Counted from the first letter of the stretch, positions 38,685 through 48,101 are shown. The stretch: 64,000 nucleotides of DNA from Gordonia insulae (GCF_003855095.1 NZ_CP033972.1:558001-622000); one strand, 5' to 3'. The notes: generated by a model not told the origin, from the letters alone. Made by a program: numbers and translations.

Positions 38685-39101
38685 TTGTCTGTCAACACCT
38701 GCCTTCGCCGACCCCTGGCCGCCGCCGTGATGGCGTTGTCCGTGATCGGATCGTCCTTCGCCGTCGGCGCCGCGCACGCCGCGCCGACGATCGATCCGGC
38801 GGACCTCCCGGTGGCCGATGTTCCGATGCCGGCGGGCGAGGGTGAGTACAGCTACATCGCCACGCACGAGGTGACCAAGCGTGCCGCGTCGATGAAGTTG
38901 GCCGATGGGATCGCATCGTTGCCGGTGCCTGCGCAGTACCGGCCGGCGAATCTCGCACTGGCGGCGCAGTTCGACATCGCGGTGCAGAGTGCGTTGCGTT
39001 CGCCCGGCGGCTGCGTGCAGGTCGTGGTCGATCCGCGCGCACGCTCGGGCAGTCTGTTCAATTACGGATTCTTTGCGGTCGCGGGTCAGTACTGCCCGTG
39101 A
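38685..39101 (+). CDS. Exported protein of unknown function
   Basis: A 138-residue protein with a signal peptide (LRRPLAAAVMALSVIGSSFAVG, probable cut after AHA before APTID). The mature part is about 105 residues, with Cys near the C-terminus (GGCVQVVVD and final QYCP) that could form a disulfide. I do not recognise a family. The start is chosen at TTG 38685 with gagg 6 nt upstream; GTG 38673 is an alternative. It sits between the folC operon and ndk, and a tandem repeat array begins 5 nt after its stop. Confidence 0.65.
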   Translation: MSVNTCLRRPLAAAVMALSVIGSSFAVGAAHAAPTIDPADLPVADVPMPAGEGEYSYIATHEVTKRAASMKLADGIASLPVPAQYRPANLALAAQFDIAVQSALRSPGGCVQVVVDPRARSGSLFNYGFFAVAGQYCP

Positions 39102-39106
39102 GGCCC

Positions 39107-39240
39107 GGCGCCGGGAACGGAGTGAGCGGGCCGGTGACACGCGGCGCCGGGAACGGAGTGAGCGGGCCGATGACACGCGGCGCCGGGAACGGAGTGAGCG
39201 GGCCGGTGACACGCGGCGCCGGGAACGGAGTGAGCGGGCC
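39107..39240. repeat. 36-bp tandem array, 3.7 copies, upstream of ndk
   Basis: Copies at 39107-39142, 39143-39178 and 39179-39214, plus a 26-bp partial copy at 39215-39240. They differ by one base (ggtgacacgc or gatgacacgc in the variable part). The core matches the repeats in the FdhF-type gene and valS. The array ends 37 bp before the ndk GTG. Confidence 0.92.
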
Positions 39241-39277
39241 CGATCGCGCACCCCGCCCGTCACGTTAAGGTGTGCAC

Positions 39278-39694
39278 GTGACTGAACGGACTCTCGTACT
39301 CATCAAGCCCGACGGCGTGGCCCGCGCGCTGGTCGGCGACATCATCAGCCGGATCGAGCGCAAGGGGCTGACCCTCGTTGCACTGGAGTTGAAGACTGCC
39401 GGTGACGAGGTCGCGCGCGGCCACTATGCCGAGCACGAGGGCAAGCCCTTTTATCCGTCGTTGCTGGAGTTCATCACGTCGGGGCCGTTGGTGGCCGCGG
39501 TCCTCGAGGGACCCCGCGCGGTTGCGGCGTTCCGGCAGATCGCGGGCGGTACCGACCCGGTGGAGAAGGCTGTTCCCGGAACCATCCGTGGTGACTTCGC
39601 GTTGAGCACGCAGACCAACCTGGTGCACGGTTCGGACTCGCCGGAGTCTGCCGAGCGTGAGATCGCCCTCTGGTTCCCTGACCTGGGCGTCTGA
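39278..39694 (+). CDS. ndk: Nucleoside diphosphate kinase
   Basis: A 138-residue enzyme that balances NTP pools by transferring the gamma phosphate of ATP. The N-terminus is [13 protein letters not shown], and the active-site region ends [16 protein letters not shown]. The catalytic His in this family sits in NLVHGSD. The start at GTG 39278 has aagg 7 nt upstream; GTG 39272 is in frame but less likely. Its promoter region is occupied by the 36-bp repeat array. Confidence 0.95.
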   Translation: MTERTLVLIKPDGVARALVGDIISRIERKGLTLVALELKTAGDEVARGHYAEHEGKPFYPSLLEFITSGPLVAAVLEGPRAVAAFRQIAGGTDPVEKAVPGTIRGDFALSTQTNLVHGSDSPESAEREIALWFPDLGV

Positions 39695-39721
39695 GTCCAC
39701 TTCTCCCGACTTCCCCGCGGT

Positions 39722-39743
39722 GGCGGGCGGACCTCCGCCCGCC
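39722..39743 (+). terminator. Hairpin after ndk
   Basis: ggcgggcgg (39722-39730) pairs perfectly with ccgcccgcc (39735-39743) around acct, 27 nt after the ndk stop. No T run follows. Confidence 0.55.
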
Positions 39744-40114
39744 AAACACGCATAGTGTGCGGGGAACGACTCGTGGTGTGGGATACTTGCACAGTTGTCG
39801 GTGACACACTTTGCCGCCGACAACCGGATGACGCCTTCGGTATCGGTACCCCGATCACCCCGTCTTCCCCATCGTGGTTCGGTACGCCCTCGGCGGCCCG
39901 GGCAGCGGGCCCGGTGTCCGCGACGCGATGGTGTGGAAGACGTCGACCGGATGAGGTCATCGACAACGCAAGGCGCCGGCCCGCGACCAGCAATTCAACG
40001 GTTGTGGGGCAGGCGCGAAGACCACATAACACCGGTCCTATCGACCGGGACACAGAGTGAAGCCCTCGCGTGGCCGCGTCAGCCCGACGCGCCCGGGGGC
40101 TCGAGGAGAATTGA
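39744..40114 (+). other. Long untranslated region upstream of RNase E
   Basis: There is no convincing gene in this 371-nt stretch. A possible extended -10 (tgtgggatact, ending at 39787) would give a leader of about 320 nt. A small stem cgcgtc/gacgcg (40075-40091) lies just before the ribosome site gaggag. In E. coli the rne leader lets RNase E control its own mRNA; whether this leader does so is open. Confidence 0.35.
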
Positions 40115-43100
40115 GTGACCGACAACGGGTCGCCGACTGACGCGAACGCAGCGTCGGAATCGGCGGAGGAATTCCCCAGCAGGCTTCGTGTGCATGCTCT
40201 GGCCAGGACATTGGGTCTGACCAGCCGGCAAGTACTCGCGCATCTGTCCGAATTGGGCGTGGAGACGCGAAGCCCGCAATCCAGCATCGACCGCGAGGTC
40301 GCGCAGGCTGTCGCGGATCGTGTCCGTGAACACGTGCCGGTCGACGAGGCCGCCGTCGAGGCGGTCGAGGACGCGGCGGACACCGCGGGGACCGACGAGT
40401 CGTCATCGACGGCAGCCGCCGAGCCGTCGGCGGACGCGGCCGACGAATCCCCGGCATCCGCACCGACGACTGCGGAGTCGCCCGACGAACTGGCGGCGCA
40501 GGCCACCGGCGACCAGCCGGCCGAAGAGCAGCCCGCCCAGCAGGCATCGACCCCGGAACCATCCGCACCGGAATCCGTCGGGGAGCGCGCCGCCGAGACC
40601 GAGGTGCCGACCCTGTTCTCGTCCGTGGAGGACGCGCGGCATCATCCGATCGTGCCGAGCGCCGAATCGGCGATCGACCAGCCGTTGTTCCTGTCCCCGC
40701 AGGCCGTGGAACCGGCCCCGCGTAAGTCGCGTCCGGCCCGAACCGAGACCGACGTCGAGGGCGGGTCCGACACCGAGGCCGGCGCAACCGACACCGACAG
40801 CTCCACCGACGACGATTCGTCCGGCGACGGGGATCGATCCTCCCGCCGTCGACGCCGAGGTCGCCGTGGGCGTGGGCGTGGCCGTGGTGACCAGGGCGAG
40901 GGCGGTGGCGAGGACGCGACCTCGACCTCCGACAACGACTCCACCGACGACGGTGACGACACCTCCGACGAGAGGTCGGGATCACGCCCGTCCGGCAAGA
41001 AGGGCAAGAAGTCCGGCGGCACCAAGGACAGCGGCACCAAGGACAGCGATACCAAGGACAGCGGCGGCAAGGACGGCGGCGGCAAGGACGGCGGTCCCAA
41101 CGAGAAGGACGCCAAGCGGGGCGCCGACAAGAACCGGGACCAGTCGACAGACGCGGACTCCGAGGACGACTCGAGCGCCGAATCCGCCGACGACACCGAC
41201 GACGAGTCGGGGTCCGACGACAACGACCAGGGCTCGTCGAAGCGCCGTCGTCGCCGTCGTCGTCGCAAGGGCGGAGCCGACGCCGAGGACGCATCGCCGG
41301 ACGATCCGCCGAACACCGTCGTCCACGAGCGCGAGCCGCGCAGCAAGCGGGCCCGCGACGAGGTGCAGGGCATCTCGGGTTCCACGCGGCTAGAGGCCAA
41401 GCGGCAGCGCCGCCGGGACGGTCGCGATGCCGGCCGCCGTCGGCCCCCGATCCTGAGCGAGTCGGAGTTCCTCGCCCGTCGTGAGGCCGTCGACCGGGTG
41501 ATGGTCGTCCGCGAGCGGAGCGCGAACAGTGCCATCGCCGGGGACGCGCCGTCGAACGGACATGACCACGCGGTGCCGGTGGAGGACTACACGCAGGTCG
41601 CGGTATTGGAAGACGGCGTGCTCGTGGAGCATTTCGTGACCACCGAGACATCGTCGTCGATGGTCGGCAACATCTACCTGGGGCGCGTGCAGAACGTGCT
41701 GCCCGGCATGGAGGCGGCGTTCGTCGACATCGGCCGCGGTCGCAACGGCGTGCTGTACGCCGGCGAGGTCAACTGGGACGCCGCAGGTCTCGACGGCGGG
41801 TCACGCAAGATCGAGCAGGCCCTCAAGCCCGGCGACAACGTGCTGGTCCAGGTCAGCAAGGACCCGGTCGGCCACAAGGGTGCGCGCCTCACCACCCAGA
41901 TCTCGCTCGCCGGCCGCTATCTCGTCTACGTGCCCGGTGGTTCGTCCACCGGGATCAGCCGCAAGCTGCCCGACGTCGAACGCAAGCGACTCAAGAGCAT
42001 CCTCGGCAAGCTCGTCCCCGACGATGCAGGTGTGATCATCCGCACCGCGTCCGAGGGGGTCAGTGCCGAGGAACTCGGTGCGGACATCGCCCGCCTCGAG
42101 GGACAGTGGAAAGAGATCGACGTCGCCGTCGGCAAGGCCAAGAAGGGCGGTTCCACTGCTCCGCAGGCGCTCTACGAGGAGCCCGATCTCCTGGTCCGGG
42201 TGGTGCGCGACCTGTTCAACGAGGACTTCAAGAAGCTCGTCGTCGAGGGTCAGAAGGCATGGGATCTCGTCGAGCGCTACATCGAGGCGGTCGCACCGGA
42301 TCTGATGGATCGGGTGGAGCGGTTCGCCAAGGCCAACGCCGACGCGCCGGATTCCTTTGTGGTGCACCGGATCGACGAGCAGCTCGCGAAGGCGCTCGAC
42401 CGCAAGGTCTGGCTGCCGTCGGGCGGCACGCTGATCATCGAACACACCGAGGCGATGACCGTCGTCGACGTCAACACCGGCAAGTTCACCGGGTCGGGTG
42501 GCAACCTCGAGGAGACGGTCACCCGCAACAACCTGGAGGCGGCCGAGGAGATCGTGCGGCAGATGCGCCTGCGCGACATCGGCGGCATGATCATCGTCGA
42601 CTTCATCGACATGGTTCTCGAGTCCAACCGTGATCTGGTGCTCCGGCGGCTCACCGAGGCGCTGGCCCGTGACCGTACCCGTCACCAGGTATCCGAGGTC
42701 ACCTCGCTCGGCCTGGTGCAGATGACCCGTAAGCGACTCGGAACCGGTCTGCTGGAGGCGTTCTCGACGTCCTGCACGCACTGCGGCGGTCGCGGGATCA
42801 TCGTGCACGCCAACCCGGTGGAGGTCCGCCAGGACGATTCCGGTCCGTCCGACGGCGGTTCCAAGCGGTCGCGGCGCAATCGTCGCAAGGCCGAACCGGC
42901 GGCGGCGCCCGAGCCGCAGAAGCCCGCGCACAATCCGGCGGAGCACCCGATGTTCCGTGCGATGGCGGCGCACGCTCACGAGGACGACCACGAGCACGGT
43001 CACGAGCACCAGGACGGCCACGAGGACACGGCTGGGCACACCGCCGAGGATCGGTCGACCGACGGCGAACGTCCGGCTGCCGCAAAGACTCCCGCAGTCG

Positions 43101-43495
43101 CCGAGGCCGCGGATGTCGCGCCGTCCGAGCCCGCTGCGTCAACCGAGCCCGCTGCGTCAGCCGAACCGACCACGCCGACCGAGCCCGCGCAGGAGCGAAC
43201 CGAACGCGAGTCCGCGCCGAGCGAACCCGCGGCCGCGTCGACCGAGCCCGCAGCCGAGCCGGCTCCGGCGCCGAAGCGTCGACGGCGTGTGGTCCGTCAG
43301 GCGGCGGCGCCGCCGAGCGTCTCCGAGCCGGTGGTGTTGACCGCCGATGGTGACAGTTCGTCGGCTGCGCAGCCGGTCACCACGTTCGGTCCGGTGTCCG
43401 GTGCGACGTCGCAGGAGGCCGCCGTCGCGGTCCGACGCCGACCTCGCCGTCGGACGGCCGGACGACCGGCGGGACCCCCGCCTGCCGAACAGTGA
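40115..43495 (+). CDS. rne: Ribonuclease E/G
   Basis: A 1126-residue endoribonuclease that starts mRNA decay and processes rRNA. The N-terminus has a small helical domain (RVHALARTLGLTSRQVLAHLSELG, like the IF2 N-terminal domain). A very acidic, then basic, disordered region follows to about residue 480, including a Lys/Asp/Gly minisatellite. The catalytic core starts near residue 490 with an S1 domain (SSMVGNIYLGRVQNVLPGMEAAF). Metal-binding Asps lie in VVDVNTGKFTG (near 785) and VDFIDM (near 830), and the zinc link is C887-T-H-C890. The C-terminal 200 residues are Ala/Pro/Glu-rich. It starts at GTG 40115 with gaggag upstream. Confidence 0.95.
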   Translation: MTDNGSPTDANAASESAEEFPSRLRVHALARTLGLTSRQVLAHLSELGVETRSPQSSIDREVAQAVADRVREHVPVDEAAVEAVEDAADTAGTDESSSTAAAEPSADAADESPASAPTTAESPDELAAQATGDQPAEEQPAQQASTPEPSAPESVGERAAETEVPTLFSSVEDARHHPIVPSAESAIDQPLFLSPQAVEPAPRKSRPARTETDVEGGSDTEAGATDTDSSTDDDSSGDGDRSSRRRRRGRRGRGRGRGDQGEGGGEDATSTSDNDSTDDGDDTSDERSGSRPSGKKGKKSGGTKDSGTKDSDTKDSGGKDGGGKDGGPNEKDAKRGADKNRDQSTDADSEDDSSAESADDTDDESGSDDNDQGSSKRRRRRRRRKGGADAEDASPDDPPNTVVHEREPRSKRARDEVQGISGSTRLEAKRQRRRDGRDAGRRRPPILSESEFLARREAVDRVMVVRERSANSAIAGDAPSNGHDHAVPVEDYTQVAVLEDGVLVEHFVTTETSSSMVGNIYLGRVQNVLPGMEAAFVDIGRGRNGVLYAGEVNWDAAGLDGGSRKIEQALKPGDNVLVQVSKDPVGHKGARLTTQISLAGRYLVYVPGGSSTGISRKLPDVERKRLKSILGKLVPDDAGVIIRTASEGVSAEELGADIARLEGQWKEIDVAVGKAKKGGSTAPQALYEEPDLLVRVVRDLFNEDFKKLVVEGQKAWDLVERYIEAVAPDLMDRVERFAKANADAPDSFVVHRIDEQLAKALDRKVWLPSGGTLIIEHTEAMTVVDVNTGKFTGSGGNLEETVTRNNLEAAEEIVRQMRLRDIGGMIIVDFIDMVLESNRDLVLRRLTEALARDRTRHQVSEVTSLGLVQMTRKRLGTGLLEAFSTSCTHCGGRGIIVHANPVEVRQDDSGPSDGGSKRSRRNRRKAEPAAAPEPQKPAHNPAEHPMFRAMAAHAHEDDHEHGHEHQDGHEDTAGHTAEDRSTDGERPAAAKTPAVAEAADVAPSEPAASTEPAASAEPTTPTEPAQERTERESAPSEPAAASTEPAAEPAPAPKRRRRVVRQAAAPPSVSEPVVLTADGDSSSAAQPVTTFGPVSGATSQEAAVAVRRRPRRRTAGRPAGPPPAEQ
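41018..41092. repeat. 15-bp tandem repeat, 5 copies, in rne
   Basis: Units start at 41018, 41033, 41048, 41063 and 41078 (type ggcaccaaggacagc). They encode a Gly-Thr-Lys-Asp-Ser type pentapeptide repeat in the disordered region before the S1 domain. Confidence 0.85.
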
Positions 43496-43538
43496 CGGCG
43501 GCACGGGCCGGTGCAGGTCGGGCCGGGTCGAGGTGAGT

Positions 43539-43568
43539 TTGACCCGACCGGCGACGGTCCCGTAATCT
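43539..43568 (+). promoter_or_regulatory. Sigma-A-type promoter of rplU-rpmA
   Basis: TTGACC (43539-43544), an 18-nt spacer and TAATCT (43563-43568). This is the best housekeeping-type promoter I see in the window. It predicts transcription from about 43576. Confidence 0.65.
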
Positions 43569-43802
43569 TGATTGGTCGCCTTCCGCGGAGGGTTTGCGCT
43601 GTGCTCGGAATGCCCAGGGATCGTCCTGGCACCCCGATCAGCCACGCGAAACCCACCGGCAGGCCCTCTGGTGTGATCCGTAGTGACTCCCGGCGTAGAT
43701 CGCGGGATGCCGTGCGGCCCGTACCAGGCACGCACCACCCACACACCCGGGTGCCGAATCGGCTCCGCGGGTCCGACAGACGAGTTAAAGAGGACAGCTT
43801 CG
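43569..43802 (+). other. Untranslated leader of rplU
   Basis: About 230 nt between the predicted promoter and the rplU ATG, with no supported gene. It is GC-rich with several short complementary stretches. Ribosomal-protein leaders are often regulatory; I cannot assign this one to a known motif. Confidence 0.35.
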
Positions 43803-44114
43803 ATGGCAACGTACGCGATCGTCAAGACCGGCGGTAAGCAGTACAAGGTCGCTGAGGGCGACATTGTGAAGGTCGAGAAGATCGACAGCGCGCCGGGTAG
43901 CAGCGTGAGCCTGCCCGTGGCCCTGGTCGTCGACGGTGCGACCCTCACCACCGATGCGGACAAGCTGGCGAAGATCTCGGTGACCGGCGAGGTCGTCGAG
44001 CACGTCAAGGGCCCGAAGATCCGCATCCACAAGTTCAAGAACAAGACCGGCTACCACAAGCGCCAGGGTCACCGTCAGAAGCTGACGGTCCTCAAGGTCA
44101 CCGGTATCAAGTAA
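43803..44114 (+). CDS. rplU: 50S ribosomal protein L21
   Basis: A 103-residue large-subunit protein. It begins [20 protein letters not shown] and ends with the conserved region [15 protein letters not shown]. agaggac precedes the ATG. Together with rpmA 36 nt downstream it forms the usual L21-L27 operon, followed by obg as in many bacteria. Confidence 0.97.
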   Translation: MATYAIVKTGGKQYKVAEGDIVKVEKIDSAPGSSVSLPVALVVDGATLTTDADKLAKISVTGEVVEHVKGPKIRIHKFKNKTGYHKRQGHRQKLTVLKVTGIK

Positions 44115-44150
44115 CTCGATTCCCGCACGTACCTCAGGAGGACTGCAGAG

Positions 44151-44414
44151 ATGGCACACAAGAAGGGCGCGTCCAGCTCGCGCAACGGTCGCGATTCCAA
44201 CGCCCAGCGGCTCGGCGTCAAGCGTTTCGGTGGGCAGAAGGTGAGCGCGGGCGAGATTCTGGTCCGTCAGCGTGGCACCAAGTTCCACCCGGGCGTCAAC
44301 GTCGGTCGCGGCGGCGACGACACCCTGTTCGCCCTGGAGACCGGCTCGGTCGAGTTCGGTACCAAGCGTGGCCGCAAGACGGTCAACATCGTCCCGGAGA
44401 CCGCTGCGGTCTGA
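44151..44414 (+). CDS. rpmA: 50S ribosomal protein L27
   Basis: An 87-residue protein near the peptidyl transferase centre. It begins [22 protein letters not shown], with no N-terminal extension of the kind cleaved in Firmicutes, and has the conserved QRGTKFHPG. aggagg precedes the ATG. A terminator hairpin follows before obg. Confidence 0.97.
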   Translation: MAHKKGASSSRNGRDSNAQRLGVKRFGGQKVSAGEILVRQRGTKFHPGVNVGRGGDDTLFALETGSVEFGTKRGRKTVNIVPETAAV

Positions 44415-44477
44415 CGGACGACGCGAGCGGAGTCCCAGGTCCATCGATCGGGGAGTTCGCTCAACCCACAGCTGTGA

Positions 44478-44519
44478 ACAGGGCGGGCAGGGTCATGATG
44501 GACCCGGCCCGCCCTGTTT
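44478..44519 (+). terminator. Terminator of rplU-rpmA
   Basis: aacagggcgggc plus gggtc (44478-44495, with one unpaired a) pairs with gaccc plus gcccgccctgtt (44502-44519, with one unpaired g), around atgatg. The stem is followed by a short T-rich stretch. Confidence 0.8.
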
Positions 44520-44563
44520 CTGTTCTCCCGTTGATTTCTGTTCCACCAGAGAGGATGTAGCCG

Positions 44564-46036
44564 ATGTCTCGGTTCGTCGACCGCGTGACGATTCACGTCG
44601 CTGCGGGTAACGGCGGCCACGGGTGCTCGTCGGTACACCGTGAGAAGTTCAAGCCGCTCGGTGGCCCCGACGGCGGCAACGGCGGCAACGGCGGGTCGGT
44701 CCGGCTCGTCGTGGACCCGCAGGTGCACACCCTTCTCGACTTCCACTTCCGACCGCACGCCAAGGCGTCCAACGGCAAACCCGGCGCGGGCGACAACCGC
44801 GACGGCGCCACCGGCGACGACCTCGTCCTCCAGGTGCCCGACGGCACCGTCGTGCTGGACGGTGACGGCAAGATCCTCGCCGACCTGGTCGGCGACGGGA
44901 CCACCTTCGAGGCAGCGCAGGGCGGGCGTGGGGGACTGGGCAATGCCTCGCTCGCGTCGAAGGCGCGCAAGGCGCCGGGATTCGCGCTGCTCGGCGAAGA
45001 GGGGCAGCATCGCGACCTCGTTCTGGAACTGAAGTCCGTCGCCGACGTCGGGCTGGTCGGCTTCCCGTCTGCCGGCAAGTCCTCGCTGGTGTCGGTGCTG
45101 TCCGCGGCCAAGCCGAAGATCGCCGACTACCCGTTCACCACGCTGGCACCCAACCTCGGCGTGGTGCAGACCGCCGGCGAGGTGTTCACCATCGCCGACG
45201 TCCCGGGCCTGATCCCTGGCGCGTCGACCGGCCGTGGGCTGGGCCTGGAGTTCCTGCGTCACCTCGAGCGCTGCGCGGTGCTCGCCCACGTCGTCGACTG
45301 CGCCACGCTGGAGCCCGGCCGTGATCCGATCTCCGACATCGATGCGCTCGAGGCGGAACTGGCGGCATACCAGCCCGCGCTCGACACCGACCACAGCCTC
45401 GGCGACCTCGCCGAGCGTCCCCGCGTGGTGATCCTCAACAAGGTCGACGTCCCCGACGCGGCCGACCTCGCCGATCTCGTCGAGCCCGAACTCGCGCAAC
45501 GCGGATGGCCGGTGTTCCGGATCTCGGCGGTGACCCATCAGGGACTCAAGGAGCTCACCTTCGCGCTGGCCAAGATGGTCGTGGACTACCGGGAGAGTCA
45601 CCCGAAGCCGCAACCGCGACGCCAGGTCATCAGGCCCAAGGCGGTCGACGAGGCGGGATTCTCCGTCACACCCGATCCCGCGGTCGAGGGTGGATTCATC
45701 GTCCGCGGCACCCGGCCCGAACGGTGGATCGCGCAGACGCAGTTCGACAACGACGAGGCTGTCGGCTATCTCGCGGACCGGCTCAACCGGCTCGGCGTCG
45801 AGGACGAACTCGTCCGGCTGGGTGCGGAGCCCGGTGCGCCGGTGACCATCGGCGACGTGTCGTTCGACTGGGAGCCGATGACCCCGATGGGCGATGACGT
45901 ACCCGTCACCGGCCGCGGTACCGACATCCGACTCGACCGCAACGAGCGTATCGGCGCGGCGGAGCGCAAACAGGCCCGCCGGTTGCGCCGGGGTATGCCG
46001 GACTCCGACGAGGACGGCGAGCAGGGCGTCCGGTGA
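44564..46036 (+). CDS. obg: GTPase Obg (ribosome assembly, stress)
   Basis: A 490-residue GTPase tied to 50S assembly and growth control. The Gly-rich Obg domain runs to about residue 158 ([17 protein letters not shown]). The G domain has [14 protein letters not shown], the [10 protein letters not shown] switch II region and NKVD. An OCT domain follows near residues 350-430, then a charged C-terminal tail, as in actinobacterial Obg. It overlaps proB by 4 nt (GTGA), so the two are translationally coupled. Confidence 0.95.
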   Translation: MSRFVDRVTIHVAAGNGGHGCSSVHREKFKPLGGPDGGNGGNGGSVRLVVDPQVHTLLDFHFRPHAKASNGKPGAGDNRDGATGDDLVLQVPDGTVVLDGDGKILADLVGDGTTFEAAQGGRGGLGNASLASKARKAPGFALLGEEGQHRDLVLELKSVADVGLVGFPSAGKSSLVSVLSAAKPKIADYPFTTLAPNLGVVQTAGEVFTIADVPGLIPGASTGRGLGLEFLRHLERCAVLAHVVDCATLEPGRDPISDIDALEAELAAYQPALDTDHSLGDLAERPRVVILNKVDVPDAADLADLVEPELAQRGWPVFRISAVTHQGLKELTFALAKMVVDYRESHPKPQPRRQVIRPKAVDEAGFSVTPDPAVEGGFIVRGTRPERWIAQTQFDNDEAVGYLADRLNRLGVEDELVRLGAEPGAPVTIGDVSFDWEPMTPMGDDVPVTGRGTDIRLDRNERIGAAERKQARRLRRGMPDSDEDGEQGVR

Positions 46037-47148
46037 GCGACGTCCGGGAACGGATCGCGCGTGCGCGCAGCATCGTGGTCAAGATCGGGTCGTCGGCGCT
46101 CACGGATCTTCACGACGGTCTCGACCGTGGACGCCTCGATCGACTGGCGGACGCACTCGAGGCGCGTATGCGGGCCGGCTCCGACGTCATCGTGGTGTCC
46201 TCCGGCGCGATAGGTGCGGGCATCGCGCCCCTCGGATTGCGGAAGCGGCCCACCGATCTCGCCACGAAACAGGCGGCCGCCAGTGTCGGGCAACTCGCGC
46301 TGGCCCACGCCTGGGGCACCTCGTTCCATCGCTACCAGCGGACCGTCGGACAGGTGCTGCTCACCGCCGACGACATCTCCAACCGCGCGCACCACGCGAA
46401 TGCCCAACGGACACTTGATCGTCTGCGCTCCTTGGGTGCGGTCGCAGTGGTGAACGAGAACGATACCGTGGCCACGACAGAGATCCGGTTCGGTGACAAC
46501 GACCGGCTCGCTGCCCTCGTCGCACATCTCGCCGGTGCCGATGCACTGGTGCTGTTGTCCGACGTGGACGGCCTCTACGACGGCGATCCGCGCAAGGTGG
46601 GCGCCGACGGCCGGCGCGCGCGGCTGATCCCCGAGGTGCACGGGCCGGAGGATCTCGACGGCGTGATCGCCGGATCCGGCGGCGCGCTGGGCACCGGAGG
46701 CATGGCGTCCAAACTGGCGGCGGCCCGTCTGTCGGCGGATGCGGGCGTGCCGGTGTTGCTCGCGGCGGCCGAGCAGGCGGCGCAGGCTCTGGCCGATGCA
46801 TCCGTCGGGACGGTGTTCGCCGCCCGCGACGAACGGCTGTCGGCCCGCCGGTTCTGGGTGCGGCATGCGGCCGACGCGCGCGGTCAACTCGTGCTCGACG
46901 ATGGCGCCGTCACGGCGGTCGCGCACCGCCGCCGGTCGCTGCTCGCCGCGGGCATAGTCGGGGTCAACGGACGCTTCTACGACGGTGACGTGGTGGAACT
47001 CGTCGACTCGACGGGCCGACCGAGGGCGCGCGGGGTGGTGGCCTACGACTCCGACGACATCGCCATCATGGTCGGCCGGTCCACCACCGCGCTACCGCCG
47101 GAACTGCGTCGACCGGTGATCCACGCCGACGATCTCGTCGCGATCTGA
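46033..47148 (+). CDS. proB: Glutamate 5-kinase
   Basis: A 371-residue enzyme that phosphorylates glutamate, the first step to proline. The amino acid kinase domain starts [11 protein letters not shown] and includes VSSGAIGAG and [10 protein letters not shown]-terminal PUA domain begins near residue 280. Proline feedback usually acts on the kinase domain. The product links to osmotic protection, and the ectoine genes lie 1 kb away. It keeps the place of Rv2439c after obg. Confidence 0.95.
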   Translation: MSDVRERIARARSIVVKIGSSALTDLHDGLDRGRLDRLADALEARMRAGSDVIVVSSGAIGAGIAPLGLRKRPTDLATKQAAASVGQLALAHAWGTSFHRYQRTVGQVLLTADDISNRAHHANAQRTLDRLRSLGAVAVVNENDTVATTEIRFGDNDRLAALVAHLAGADALVLLSDVDGLYDGDPRKVGADGRRARLIPEVHGPEDLDGVIAGSGGALGTGGMASKLAAARLSADAGVPVLLAAAEQAAQALADASVGTVFAARDERLSARRFWVRHAADARGQLVLDDGAVTAVAHRRRSLLAAGIVGVNGRFYDGDVVELVDSTGRPRARGVVAYDSDDIAIMVGRSTTALPPELRRPVIHADDLVAI

Positions 47149-47198
47149 CCTCGCCGGACGACTTTGCCGATCGGACGGATGGCGGCGAACGCATCGGT

Positions 47199-48101
47199 TC
47201 ACGACACGTTCGCCGTCATCTGTGCCGAGTTCGCCAGTGCGGGCAGCACGACCGATGCGAGGTGGTCGACCTTCAGGTCGGCGATGTCATCGGCACGGGT
47301 GGCGCCCCGGTTCACGATCACCAGCGCCTTGCCGGTGCGATGCGCGTGGCGCGCGAAGCGCAAGCCGCTCATCACCGTCAGCGACGACCCGACGACCAGC
47401 AGCGCGTCGGCCTCATCGACCATCGAGAATGCCTGTTGCACAGTTGTTTTGGGGACGCTCTCGCCGAAGTAGACGATATCGGGTTTGACGATGCCGCCGC
47501 ATCCCGGGCAGTCGATCATGATGAAGTCGCCGGTGTCGTCGATGGTGGCGTCGGCGTCCGGCGCGACCTCGATGGCACCACGACCACGCACCCGTTCGGT
47601 GAACCCGGTGTTGAGGGCGTCGAGTTCGCGTGCGAGACGATGCCGGGAGATCTGCCAGTCGCAGACCAGGCACCGGACGCGTCCGTAGCACCCGTGCAGT
47701 TCCAGCACGCGCCGCGTGCCGGCCTTGGTGTGCAGCATGTCCACGTTCTGGGTGATCACGCCGACCAGCCGGCCCTGGTGCTGCATCGAGGTGAGCGCCT
47801 CGTGCGCGACGTTCGGCCGGGCGGCGTCCATGTGCTTCCAGCCGAGATGGTTGCGCGCCCAGTAGTGGCGGCGGAAGTCGGGTGACGACAGGAACATCTC
47901 CAGCGTCATGGGGGTGCGGACCGGCGCGCCCGGGCTGCGGTAATCCGGGATGCCGGATTCGGTCGAGATGCCGGCGCCGGTGAGCGCGACCACCCGCTTC
48001 CCGTCGAGGAGCTCACGTACCCGCTCGACCCGGCCGACCACGTCGTCGTCGAGCGGCGTCGGCTCGGCCGGGGTCCAGCCGATCTGCAGTCGCGTACGCA
48101 C
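47199..48101 (-). CDS. Sir2-family NAD-dependent protein deacetylase (sirtuin)
   Basis: A 300-residue sirtuin that removes acyl groups from lysines using NAD. It has GAGISTESGIPDYRSPG, TQNVDMLH, the catalytic His in ELHGC, two zinc pairs (CLVC and CPGC) and VVGSSLTVMSG. I start at GTG 48101: the frame is open to 48176, but that part lies inside the 14-bp terminator stem after ectC. An N-terminal 30 residues precede the Rossmann fold. It is read in the same direction as ectABC and separated from it by the terminator. It is convergent with proB. Confidence 0.87.
   Translation of the reverse strand: MRTRLQIGWTPAEPTPLDDDVVGRVERVRELLDGKRVVALTGAGISTESGIPDYRSPGAPVRTPMTLEMFLSSPDFRRHYWARNHLGWKHMDAARPNVAHEALTSMQHQGRLVGVITQNVDMLHTKAGTRRVLELHGCYGRVRCLVCDWQISRHRLARELDALNTGFTERVRGRGAIEVAPDADATIDDTGDFIMIDCPGCGGIVKPDIVYFGESVPKTTVQQAFSMVDEADALLVVGSSLTVMSGLRFARHAHRTGKALVIVNRGATRADDIADLKVDHLASVVLPALANSAQMTANVS

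Noticed and set aside
39107..39240. CRISPR array (regular 36-bp period)
   Set aside because: The units are contiguous with no unique spacers, and no cas genes are present.
39101..39285. Peptides of the ERSERA type read from the repeat array
   Set aside because: They come from reading the 36-bp DNA repeat in one frame; there is no start with a ribosome site and no gene context.
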